From Hyphomicrobiales bacterium (lineage in GTDB: Bacteria; Pseudomonadota; Alphaproteobacteria; Rhizobiales; Rhizobiaceae), in NCBI GenBank assembly GCA_900465675.1, contig UBJR01000011.1:62001-126000 (forward strand): a stretch of 64,000 nucleotides of DNA. The letters run 5' to 3'. Within the stretch, counting starts at the first letter, position 1, and the number at the start of each line of letters is the position of its first letter. Below the pieces are notes generated by a model. The model was not told the origin of the DNA. It made no database searches and worked only from the letters and a program-made list of their open reading frames with translations. Shown piece by piece: positions 33,564 to 42,126 of this stretch. The position numbers and the translations under genes were made by a program.

Positions 33564-34610
33564 CTAGAAAAGCTTGGCCGGGATCCAGTTCGCGGTCACC
33601 GCATCGCTGGCGCTGAATTCCGGGATCTTCTGGGCGAGGTCCTCGATCGTCTTGACACCGGCGGCGCGCAGGCCCTCCTGCGTCAGGAGCACAGGCTTGA
33701 CGGTGATCTGGTGGGGAACGTCCTGCCCGGCGATCTGCAGGGCTGCAGCGCGAACCGATACGGCACCGACGACGGCCGGATTGGTCGCAACCGTTGCGAC
33801 CCACGGGCTGCCCTCTTCGGTGATTTCCTGGATGTCGGCGGTCGAAACGTCGGCCGAATAGATCTTCAGCTTGCCGGAGATGCCGAGGTCACCGGCCGCA
33901 AGCTTCACGCCGCGGGCGAACTCATCATAGGGTGCGAAGACGACATTGATGTCGGGATTGGCGGTCAGCGCCGCCTTTGCCTGGTCGGCCGTCGAGGTCG
34001 CCGTTGTGTCGCTGACATTGCCGAACCGGGCCTTCTCGGTGACGCCTGAATTCTCGGCCTTGAACTTGTCCCAAACCTCGTTGCGGCGGTCGAGCGGCGC
34101 GAAGCCCGCGACGTAGACATAGCCCGCCTTGAAGCTGGTGCCGTTGTCCTTGACTGCCTGTTTCAGGGCAAGTTGGGCAAGCTCATGGTCGCTTTGTTCG
34201 ACCTGCGGGATCTTTGGGTTGTTGAGATTGACGTCGAAGGCAACGACCTTGATGCCCTTGTCCACTGCCTGCTGGACGACGTCGCTCAGCGATTCCGGCA
34301 AGCCGTGATCGACGACGATACCGGCCACGCCGAGATTGATCGCCTGCAGAATCTGCTCGCGCTGCTGGGCTGCGTCCTGCCTCCCCTGGAAGACGCGAAG
34401 ATCGATATCGAGTGCCTTCGCCTGCGCCTCGGCACCGGCCTGATAGGCCTGGAAGAAATCGCCAGCGGAGATGTAGCTGATCAGCGCCACCTTGACCCCG
34501 CCCTTGTCGAAGGGAGCCGGGGCGCCGCTCAGGCCACCGGCAAAGGCTGCGGAGGAGAGAGATGCGGAGAGGGCGGCTGCAGAAAAAGCAAGCCGTGCAA
34601 GAGATTTCAT
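33564..34610 (-). CDS. Sugar-type (CUT2) ABC transporter substrate-binding protein
   Basis: 348 residues. Sec signal peptide (LARLAFSAAALSASLSSAAFA). Type I periplasmic binding fold of the ribose/autoinducer family: KVALISYISAGDFFQAYQAG, GVAGIVVDHGLPESLSDVV, KGIKVVAFDVNLNN, later INVVFAPYDEFARGVKLAA and LKIYSADVSTADI. The gene is divergent from an ABC ATPase/permease pair (34842 onward), whose binding protein it probably is. Cluster content argues for an organosulfur or other heteroatom ligand rather than a sugar, but the ligand cannot be read from the sequence. Confidence 0.85.
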   Translation of the reverse strand: MKSLARLAFSAAALSASLSSAAFAGGLSGAPAPFDKGGVKVALISYISAGDFFQAYQAGAEAQAKALDIDLRVFQGRQDAAQQREQILQAINLGVAGIVVDHGLPESLSDVVQQAVDKGIKVVAFDVNLNNPKIPQVEQSDHELAQLALKQAVKDNGTSFKAGYVYVAGFAPLDRRNEVWDKFKAENSGVTEKARFGNVSDTTATSTADQAKAALTANPDINVVFAPYDEFARGVKLAAGDLGISGKLKIYSADVSTADIQEITEEGSPWVATVATNPAVVGAVSVRAAALQIAGQDVPHQITVKPVLLTQEGLRAAGVKTIEDLAQKIPEFSASDAVTANWIPAKLF

Positions 34611-34841
34611 CGTCGCGGTCCTTGTGATCGATGGCAGGCACCGTCTGACGGGCAGAACGATCCCGGCGGCGCATGAAATTATTAGATATAAACTCTATGT
34701 TTTTAGTAGATTAAATCATCCGATTTTCGGAGCCCCGGGAGATTCTTTGTTTCGCAACACAGCCCGCACGGGCAATCGCTTGCCTGGAACGGGACGCCCC
34801 CGGCGGTCCAATATGCCGGCCCGAAAGCCCGGATATGATTG

Positions 34842-36314
34842 ATGCCGCTTCTTCACGTCGAAAACATCACCCACAGATTTGGATCCACAGTCGCGCTCGC
34901 CGACGCGAGCCTGTCGATCGAGCGCGGCGAGATCATTGCGCTGATGGGCGCCAATGGCGCGGGCAAATCGACCCTGGTGAAAATCCTCTCCGGCGTATTT
35001 CCTGCAGACAGCGGCCTGATTGAACTGAACGGCCGGCCGTTCGCCCCGAAGACGCCATCGGAAGCGGCGCGAGCCGGGGTGGTGACCGTGCATCAATCGA
35101 CCGATCTCGCCGGAGCGGCCGGGCTGACGGTCGCAGATACCCTGCTTCTGAACCGTTTCGCCGAGGGCTCGGCGCCGTTCTTCATCTCGCGGCGGAGCGT
35201 GCGCAGGCAGGCGCGCGCCATTCTCGATACTGCCGGCTTCGACCTCCCGCTCGACCGGGACTTCGCCGATCTCAGCACCGCCGACCGTCAGCTTGCCGCT
35301 ATCGCACGCGCGCTTGCAAACAATGCCGAACTGCTGATCCTCGACGAGCCGACCGCAAGTCTTTCGGGAGACGAAAGCCAGCGCCTGTTCGATGTCCTGC
35401 GCGGCTTGCGCGCAAAGGGTCTGGCGATCCTCTATATCTCTCATAGAACCGCCGACCTGAGGGCGATTGCCGACCGCGCCGTCATCATGCGCGGCGGGCG
35501 GGTCGTCGAGGGTTTCTCGCAGCCGATCGACTTCTCCCGTGCGCTTGAGACCATGATCGGCCGCAAGCTCGAACTGGCACGGCCCGCGGCGCGAGACGCT
35601 GTTGGCCCAGCCGTTCTGGCGATGCGCGATATCAGGCTGCTGCCGTCGAGCGTACCGTTCGATCTCGAGATCGCCGAAGGCGAGGTCGTGGCTCTTACCG
35701 GCGTGCTCGGCGCCGGCAAGAGCCGGCTTCTGTCGGCGATCTTCGGCGCGGCCTCCTTTGCAGGCGGCACAATGGAGCTCGATGGCAAAGCCTATCACCC
35801 GAGGTCACCGGCGGATGGGATTGCGGCAGGCGTTGCGATGGCGGGTGAAGACCGGCATCGCGCGTCTCTCATGCCTGCCGCCTGGCCGGGAAACTCGCTG
35901 GCCGCCACCATCAGTCTTCCCCATCTGAAGAAATGGTATCCGTTCGGCCTGATCGCGGGCGGGCGCGAAGCGCGGGAAGCGACGCTCGCCATTTCCCGGA
36001 TCGGCATCAAGGCTGCCGGTCCCTTTGCCTCGGTCTGGACCCTTTCCGGCGGCAACCAGCAAAAGGCGGTTCTTGCCCGCTGGGAGGCCGAGCCGAGCCG
36101 GCTGCTGCTGCTCGACGAGCCCTTCCAGGGCGTCGATGTCGGCGCACGGCACGACATCATCAAGGCGATCCGCTCGCGCAGGGACCGCGCCACTTTGATT
36201 GCCACATCGGATCCGGAAGAAGCTCTCGAGGTGGCCGATCGCATTGTGACGATCGACAGCCATACACTCCTTCCGGTCAGTGAAACCCTCACCACGCATG
36301 GACCAATGATATGA
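34842..36314 (+). CDS. CUT2-type ABC transporter ATP-binding protein (duplicated ATPase)
   Basis: 490 residues from ATG 34842 (a TTG at 34839 is adjacent). Two fused ATPase domains as in RbsA/MglA. The first has Walker A GANGAGKST, a degenerate signature LSTADRQLAAIAR and Walker B LLILDEPTASL. The second has GVLGAGKSR in the Walker A position, the signature LSGGNQQKAVLARW and LLLLDEPFQGVDVG. The mixed conservation is normal for CUT2 ATPases. The stop overlaps the permease ATG (ATGA). It works with the permease at 36311 and most likely the binding protein at 33564. Confidence 0.88.
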   Translation: MPLLHVENITHRFGSTVALADASLSIERGEIIALMGANGAGKSTLVKILSGVFPADSGLIELNGRPFAPKTPSEAARAGVVTVHQSTDLAGAAGLTVADTLLLNRFAEGSAPFFISRRSVRRQARAILDTAGFDLPLDRDFADLSTADRQLAAIARALANNAELLILDEPTASLSGDESQRLFDVLRGLRAKGLAILYISHRTADLRAIADRAVIMRGGRVVEGFSQPIDFSRALETMIGRKLELARPAARDAVGPAVLAMRDIRLLPSSVPFDLEIAEGEVVALTGVLGAGKSRLLSAIFGAASFAGGTMELDGKAYHPRSPADGIAAGVAMAGEDRHRASLMPAAWPGNSLAATISLPHLKKWYPFGLIAGGREAREATLAISRIGIKAAGPFASVWTLSGGNQQKAVLARWEAEPSRLLLLDEPFQGVDVGARHDIIKAIRSRRDRATLIATSDPEEALEVADRIVTIDSHTLLPVSETLTTHGPMI

Positions 36315-37369
36315 CCAGCATCGACGATGACGCCTTTGCAACGCAGAGCAAGGAGCGTGCGCGGCAAAGTATTGCCGGCCGTGCCACGGCGCTTGGCCGC
36401 TCGCTGCGAGCCGGTGCCGTCTTCATCTTGCTTGGCCTGATGGTGATCGGCTTCGGCATCGCCGAACCGGCCTTTGTGAACGTCGCCAATCTGATGAGCA
36501 TCCTCCAAGCCGTCTCGGTCGTCGCGATTCTCGGCGCGGGCGTTACGGTGACGCTGGCCGTCGGCGGCTTCGACCTCTCGATCGGCGCCATCGCCGCCTC
36601 CAGCGTCATGGCGGCAAGCTACGCGATGATCGTCTGGCAGCTCGATGCCTTCATCACCGTGCCGCTGGTGCTGGCATTTGGGGCAACGGTCGGGCTGATC
36701 AACGCCTTGCTGATCGTCAGATTGCGGGTGCCTGATCTCCTGGCGACGCTCGCCATGATGTTTCTGCTGTCTGGCCTGCAGCTTATTCCGACTGCTGGCC
36801 GCTCGATTTCTCCCGGGCTCATCCTGCCCGACGGATCGAAGGCATCGGGCGCCTTCGATCCGGCATTCCTGATGATCGGCCGATACAGCCTTTTCGCCAC
36901 ATTGCCTGTCTCGGTCGTGCTGATGGCAGCCGTAGCCGTCACATTATACGTGCTGACCGAACACACGCGCATAGGCCGCCTGCTTTTTGCCACCGGTGGC
37001 AATGAACTGGCGACGCGGCTTGCCGGTGCTTCAACGATACGGCTGAAGACGCTTGCCTACGTCATATCGGGAGCACTCGCCGCATTGGGCGGCATCGTCA
37101 TTGCCGCACGTGTCGGGCGCGGCGATGTTTCATCAGGCGGTTCATTGCTGATGGATGCCGTTGCCGCGTCGCTGATCGGCTTTGCCGTTCTTAACCTGCG
37201 CCGGCCGAATGTGCTTGGAACCATTGCGGGTGCCGTCTTCGTCGGCGTCCTGCTCAACGGGCTGACGATGCTCAATGCGCCCTACTATACGCAGGACTTC
37301 GTCAAGGGCGCCGTGCTGGTCGGCGCACTGGCTTTGACCTTCGGCTTGGGCCGCAATGCTGATCGCTAA
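36311..37369 (+). CDS. CUT2-type ABC transporter permease
   Basis: 352 residues with 8-10 membrane segments and the conserved family block VTLAVGGFDLSIGAIAASSV, where GGxDLSxG is the RbsC-type signature; later RIGRLLFATGGNELATRLAG contacts the ATPase. A long N-terminal cytoplasmic part (about 30 residues, charged) precedes helix 1. It overlaps the ATPase gene, so the two are translationally coupled. A 116-base AT-rich gap then separates it from the second transporter, which likely has its own promoter. Confidence 0.87.
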   Translation: MTSIDDDAFATQSKERARQSIAGRATALGRSLRAGAVFILLGLMVIGFGIAEPAFVNVANLMSILQAVSVVAILGAGVTVTLAVGGFDLSIGAIAASSVMAASYAMIVWQLDAFITVPLVLAFGATVGLINALLIVRLRVPDLLATLAMMFLLSGLQLIPTAGRSISPGLILPDGSKASGAFDPAFLMIGRYSLFATLPVSVVLMAAVAVTLYVLTEHTRIGRLLFATGGNELATRLAGASTIRLKTLAYVISGALAALGGIVIAARVGRGDVSSGGSLLMDAVAASLIGFAVLNLRRPNVLGTIAGAVFVGVLLNGLTMLNAPYYTQDFVKGAVLVGALALTFGLGRNADR

Positions 37370-37485
37370 CGGCCCTGCCCGGCCCGCCAAATTTTCGCCA
37401 ACACTCTGAACTTTTGGAATAACGTACCTCCTTTATCGTTTATTTCCATATATTTTGTAGACTATTGAAATTGAGGGATATGAGC

Positions 37486-38496
37486 ATGACTAAGGAAATT
37501 GGGGACGGCCTTGGACGCCGTGAAATCTTGAAGTTTGCAGCGGTCGCAGGAGCGACCTTTGCAGGTACCAGCCTGCTGACGGCGCCGGTAGCGCGCGCCG
37601 ATGATGCAGCGCTCTCGCTGAAGGGCAAGCGGGTCGCCATCAGCGCGACGGGCACCGACCACTACTTCGATCTGCAGGTCTACAATGCCCAGATCGAAGA
37701 GGTGAAGCGTCTCGGCGGCGAGCCGATCGCCGTCGACGCCGGCCGCAACGACGGCAAGCTGATCGCCCAGCTGCAGACGCTTGTTGCTCAGAAGCCAGAC
37801 GCGCTCGTGCAGATCCTGGGGACGTTGAGCGTCATCGATCCGTGGCTTAAGAAGGCGCGCGATGCCGGGATCCCCGTCCTGACCGTCGATGTCGGCTCGA
37901 CGAATTCGCTGAACAACACGACTTCGGATAACTGGGGTATCGGCAAAGACCTGGCGCTGCAGCTGGTTTCTGATATCGGCGGCGAAGGCAATATCGTCGT
38001 CTTCAACGGCTTCTACGGCGTGACGCCCTGCGCCATCCGCTACGACCAGCTCGTCAACGTCGTCAAGTATTTCCCGAAGGTAAAGATCATCCAGCCCGAA
38101 CTGCGGGACGTCATCCCCAACACCGTGCAGGACGCCTTCACGCAGATCACCGCGATTCTGAACAAGTATCCGGAGAAGGGCTCGATCAAGGCCGTCTGGT
38201 CTGCCTGGGATATCCCGCAGCTTGGCGCCACCCAGGCGATCGCAGCCGCCGGACGCAATGAAATCCGCACCTACGGTGTCGATGGCAGCCCCGAGGTTCT
38301 GCAGCTCGTTGCCGATCCGAAGTCGCCCGCCGGCGCCGACGCGGCGCAGCAACCGGCCGAGATCGGCCGCGTCGCCATTCGCAACGTCGCCAAGCTGTTG
38401 TCGGGCCAGACGCTGCCGCGCGAAAGCTATGTCCCGGCGCTGCTCGCCAACAAGGAGAATGTCTCCGACATCATCAAGAAGCTCGGCATCGGCTGA
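37486..38496 (+). CDS. Tat-exported CUT2-type substrate-binding protein
   Basis: 336 residues from ATG 37486, eight bases after GAGGG; ATG 37480 and TTG 37465 are in frame but poorly placed. The N-terminus carries a twin-arginine signal (GRREILKFAAVAGATFAG, cleavage near ARADD), so the protein is exported folded, unlike its relative at 33564 with a Sec signal. Binding fold: KRVAISATGTDHYFDLQVYN, PDALVQILGTLSVIDPWLKK, GIPVLTVDVGSTNS, RTYGVDGSPEVLQLV. First gene of a five-gene operon with ATPase, two permeases and an LLM monooxygenase. Confidence 0.85.
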   Translation: MTKEIGDGLGRREILKFAAVAGATFAGTSLLTAPVARADDAALSLKGKRVAISATGTDHYFDLQVYNAQIEEVKRLGGEPIAVDAGRNDGKLIAQLQTLVAQKPDALVQILGTLSVIDPWLKKARDAGIPVLTVDVGSTNSLNNTTSDNWGIGKDLALQLVSDIGGEGNIVVFNGFYGVTPCAIRYDQLVNVVKYFPKVKIIQPELRDVIPNTVQDAFTQITAILNKYPEKGSIKAVWSAWDIPQLGATQAIAAAGRNEIRTYGVDGSPEVLQLVADPKSPAGADAAQQPAEIGRVAIRNVAKLLSGQTLPRESYVPALLANKENVSDIIKKLGIG

Positions 38497-38558
38497 TCTT
38501 GAGGCGGACCCTTTCGATTGCGGGAGGGTCCGCGCTCCGAATTCTGGAACAATCCAAC

Positions 38559-40109
38559 ATGAGTGCATCCGCAGTGGCGCCCACAGCTGAAACCGGCGAT
38601 ATCATCATTCGCTTCGACCGGGTCGTGAAACGCTTCGGCGGTGCGCAGGCGCTGGCCGGAACATCGCTCGCCGTCCGGCGCGGCACGGTACACGGCCTTG
38701 TCGGCCAGAACGGGGCCGGAAAATCGACGCTGATCAAGCTCCTTGCCGGCTTCCACGTGCCGGACGGCGGTTCGATCGAGGTCGATGGCAAGCCATACGA
38801 GAGGCTGACGCCGCATCTCTGCGACGAACTCGGCATCCATTTCATCCACCAGGACCGGCTGCTGGTTCCAACCTTCACGGTCGGCGAGGCGTTGTTTCTC
38901 GGTCACGAGAGGCGCATCGCGCGAACTCCGTTTCTCAATCGCCGGGCGATGCAGAAGCGCGCCGAGGAACTGCTTGCGAATTATTTCGGCATCAATCTGC
39001 CAAGAAATGCGCTGATCAGCCAGTTATCGACGGCCGAACGGCAGATCGTGCAGATCACGCGGGCGCTGCTCCACAAGCCGAAGGTTCTCGTCTTCGATGA
39101 GCCGACTGCTGCCCTCATCCGGCGCGAAGCTGATATCCTCTTCCGGCTGATCCGCCGCCTTCGCGACGAAGGTGTGACCGTCATCTACATCTCCCACTAT
39201 CTGAACGAGATCGAAGACCTCTGCGATCATGTGACGGTGCTGCGCAACGGGCTCAGCGTCGCCTCCCTACCGATTAGTGAGGCACCTGCCACGACGATCG
39301 CAGGCTTGATGATCGAACGCGATATCGGCGAGATGTTCCCCAAGCGCAAGGTCGAAGTCGGAGACGCAATTCTGGACGTTCGAGGCCTGTCGGCGCCCGG
39401 CCGCTTCGACAATGTCAGCTTCACCCTGCGCCGCGGCGAGGTGCTCGGCATCACCGGGCTTCTCGGCTCCGGCGCCAAGGATCTCATCCGGTCGCTCTTC
39501 GGCCTCCAGCGCGCCGCAGACGGCACGATCAAGACGGGCAGACGGACCATCGACCCGAAGAGCCCTTCGGCAGCGGTCGAGAGCCATATCGCGCTCGTTC
39601 CCGAGGACCGGCGCGGAAACGGCGTCAGCCTCGACCTCAGCGTCACAGAAAACATCACGCTTCCGAGCCTGTCGCGCTACAGCCGCTTCGGTTTCCTCAA
39701 GCTGGCCGGCGAGCGGCGCGACACGGATGACCTGATCCGGCGCCTGCAGATCAAGACGGTCGGCGGGAATGCGCTGGTACGCACCCTGTCGGGCGGAAAC
39801 CAACAGAAGGTAGCGATCGCAAAATGGCTGAGCCGCCATTCCGAAGTCTATCTGCTCGACGAGCCGACAGTCGGTGTGGACATCGGCTCGAAGGTCGAGA
39901 TCTACACGCTGATCGGCGAGCTTGCGGCGCGCGGCGCGGGCGTCATCGTGCTGTCTTCCGACCTGCCCGAGCTCGTCGGCATCACCGATCGCATTCTGGT
40001 GTTCTTCCGCGGACGGCTGATCCGTGAACTCGCCTCAGCAGAAACCACAACCGATGAAGTGCTCGCGATCTCGACGGGCGCTTCGGAAGGATTGCATCAT
40101 GTCGGCTGA
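38559..40109 (+). CDS. CUT2-type ABC transporter ATP-binding protein (second)
   Basis: 516 residues from ATG 38559. Duplicated ATPase: first domain Walker A GQNGAGKST, degenerate signature LSTAERQIVQITR, Walker B VLVFDEPTAAL; second domain with GLLGSGAKD in the P-loop position and an intact LSGGNQQKVAIAKW, VYLLDEPTVGVDIG. The ATP-binding competence of the second site looks reduced, as is usual for this subfamily. It overlaps the first permease by 11 bases. A paralogue of the ATPase at 34842, suggesting two related transporters in one locus. Confidence 0.87.
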   Translation: MSASAVAPTAETGDIIIRFDRVVKRFGGAQALAGTSLAVRRGTVHGLVGQNGAGKSTLIKLLAGFHVPDGGSIEVDGKPYERLTPHLCDELGIHFIHQDRLLVPTFTVGEALFLGHERRIARTPFLNRRAMQKRAEELLANYFGINLPRNALISQLSTAERQIVQITRALLHKPKVLVFDEPTAALIRREADILFRLIRRLRDEGVTVIYISHYLNEIEDLCDHVTVLRNGLSVASLPISEAPATTIAGLMIERDIGEMFPKRKVEVGDAILDVRGLSAPGRFDNVSFTLRRGEVLGITGLLGSGAKDLIRSLFGLQRAADGTIKTGRRTIDPKSPSAAVESHIALVPEDRRGNGVSLDLSVTENITLPSLSRYSRFGFLKLAGERRDTDDLIRRLQIKTVGGNALVRTLSGGNQQKVAIAKWLSRHSEVYLLDEPTVGVDIGSKVEIYTLIGELAARGAGVIVLSSDLPELVGITDRILVFFRGRLIRELASAETTTDEVLAISTGASEGLHHVG

Positions 40110-41115
40110 TATCCAGCTCGCTCCCTCCCCGGATTATCTCGCCGATGTACCGCGCACCGGCGGCACCTCGGCGGCGGCGATCCTCCGTTTCGGCTCGCTG
40201 CTCGTCTTCGCAGTCATACTGGCCGCATTTGCACTCACCGCACCTTATTTCCTCTCTGTCGGCAATATTGGCAATGTGCTCGGCCAATCGGCAATTTCGG
40301 GGATATTGGCAATCGGCCTGACGGTGGTGCTGATCGCCGGCGGCTCCAATGTCGTCACCGGCGGCATCGACCTTTCTCTTGCCGCCAATATGGGCCTCAG
40401 CGCCGCAGTCTACGCGACATTGATCCAGCTGGGTTTCAGCGACCCGGCTGCTGCCGGCGCAGCACTGTTGACCGGCCTTTCGATTGGTGCGGTCAACGCA
40501 GCCGCGGTGGTGCTCGCAGGCATCGTGCCGCTGCTCGCGACACTCGCCGTGATGAATATAGCCGCCGGTCTGGAGCTCGTGCTGACGCAAAATACCGTCG
40601 TTCCGGCATCGACCGATTTCCTGACGGCGATCTCCTCGTCAGACAGCTTCGGCATCCCGTTCCTTGCCTATATCTTGCTCGGGTTTGCCGCCCTTGCCGG
40701 GGCGATCATCCAATACACGCCGGCTGGCCTGCGGCTCTATGCAGTCGGCGAGTTTCCGGATGCTGCGCGGGCCGCCGGCTTGCCGGTCAAGCGCCTGCTC
40801 GCAGGCGCCTTCATTGCCAGCGGGTTGTGCGGCGGGGTGGCAGGCATTCTCTCGGTCTCCTATCTCAGCGGCAGCACTACCGGTTCCGGCGAAGCGCTGC
40901 TCCCCGTCGTCGTCATCGCACTTCTCGGCTCGGTGTTCTCGCGCCGTCTGGTTCCAACAATTCCGGGCACATTGATCTCGGCGCTGTTCGTTGGCTTCCT
41001 GACTAACGGCTTCCAGCTTCTCAACCTCCCGAGCACACTGGTCAGCGGCGTCCAGGGTCTTCTCATCCTCATCGTGGTCTCGGCCACAACCCTGCTGCGC
41101 AAACGGGAGGCTTGA
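40099..41115 (+). CDS. CUT2-type ABC transporter permease
   Basis: 338 residues from ATG 40099, overlapping the ATPase end. About nine membrane segments, with the RbsC-type signature GGSNVVTGGIDLSLAANMGL and the cytoplasmic loop GLRLYAVGEFPDAARAAGLP. It forms, with the next gene, a two-permease transporter; CUT2 systems usually have a single permease gene acting as a homodimer, while heterodimers (as in the AI-2 transporter LsrCD) are the exception. Confidence 0.86.
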   Translation: MSADIQLAPSPDYLADVPRTGGTSAAAILRFGSLLVFAVILAAFALTAPYFLSVGNIGNVLGQSAISGILAIGLTVVLIAGGSNVVTGGIDLSLAANMGLSAAVYATLIQLGFSDPAAAGAALLTGLSIGAVNAAAVVLAGIVPLLATLAVMNIAAGLELVLTQNTVVPASTDFLTAISSSDSFGIPFLAYILLGFAALAGAIIQYTPAGLRLYAVGEFPDAARAAGLPVKRLLAGAFIASGLCGGVAGILSVSYLSGSTTGSGEALLPVVVIALLGSVFSRRLVPTIPGTLISALFVGFLTNGFQLLNLPSTLVSGVQGLLILIVVSATTLLRKREA

Positions 41116-41116
41116 T

Positions 41117-42094
41117 ATGTCCGGCTTGAAACTCGCCGAAGGGTCGATCGCTAACCTTGCCCGCTATGGACTGATCGCGGCTCTGGTTGGGGTCTTCGCG
41201 CTGTTCTCGATCCTCGCGCCGGCATTTCTGACCGTCGGCAACTTGCAGAGCATCCTGGTCAATAACTTCACGCTGCTGGCGATCGTCTCGATCGCCATGA
41301 CATTCGCCGTCACGGCCGGAGGTATAGATCTTTCGGTCGGCACGGCGGTCGATTTCGCAAGCTTCGCCTTCGTCTCCCTCGTGCTCGCTGGCGAGCCTGT
41401 GTCGCTGGCCGCCCTTGCCGGGCTCGCCGCGGGCGCACTCGTCGGCGCTGTGAATGCGGTACTGGTTTCCGTCATCGGCGTGGCACCTTTCCTCGCCACA
41501 CTCGGCACTCTGTTCATCGGCCGCAGCATCCAGCAGCTGCTGACCAAGGGCGGCAATCCGGTCTATCTTCCGCCATCAGGGATCCCTGATGCGTTCCGGT
41601 TTCTCGGGCACGGGACGATCGCCAGCGTACCGGTGCCGCTGGTGATCGCCGCAGCTGTCATCGCCGCATCGGCCGCGATCCTGGCCTGGACGCGTTTCGG
41701 ACGCGTAGTGCTGTCGATCGGCATCCAGCCAAGCGTGGTTCGCTATTCCGGGATCAACCTTGGCATACCCGTCGGTGCGACCTTCATCCTGGCAGGCGTG
41801 ATCGCCGCGATCGCCGGCCTTGTGCTGACGGCGACGGTCACCGTCTACATCCCCTCCTCGGGCAATGCCTTTCTTCTGAATGCCATCGGCGCAACCTTCA
41901 TCGGCACGACACTTTCGCCGCTCGGCCGCCCCAACATTCCCGGCACCGTCCTTGGCGTCTTGCTTCTCAGCGTCGTCGCCAACGGCCTGCTCCTGACCGG
42001 CCTCAATTTCTACTGGCAGCAGGTCGCGACAGGAACGCTGATCTTTGCGGTGCTGGCCTTCAGCTTCATCAACCGGAAAACCGCCGCGGCCTGA
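41117..42094 (+). CDS. CUT2-type ABC transporter permease (second of pair)
   Basis: 325 residues, starting one base after the previous stop. Membrane protein with the signature AMTFAVTAGGIDLSVGTAVD and a loop FGRVVLSIGIQPSVVRYSGI. Diverged from its neighbour but in the same family, so the transporter probably has a heterodimeric channel. 32 bases before the LLM monooxygenase gene, all in one operon. Confidence 0.86.
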   Translation: MSGLKLAEGSIANLARYGLIAALVGVFALFSILAPAFLTVGNLQSILVNNFTLLAIVSIAMTFAVTAGGIDLSVGTAVDFASFAFVSLVLAGEPVSLAALAGLAAGALVGAVNAVLVSVIGVAPFLATLGTLFIGRSIQQLLTKGGNPVYLPPSGIPDAFRFLGHGTIASVPVPLVIAAAVIAASAAILAWTRFGRVVLSIGIQPSVVRYSGINLGIPVGATFILAGVIAAIAGLVLTATVTVYIPSSGNAFLLNAIGATFIGTTLSPLGRPNIPGTVLGVLLLSVVANGLLLTGLNFYWQQVATGTLIFAVLAFSFINRKTAAA

Positions 42095-42126
42095 CATCGA
42101 TCGGCCGCCGCTTCAGGAACAATCGT

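Noticed and set aside
32274..34049. A 591-codon open frame on the plus strand
   Set aside because: It is antisense to an SfnB/DszC-like gene and a binding-protein gene, and it crosses their intergenic gap. No motifs, no ribosome site.
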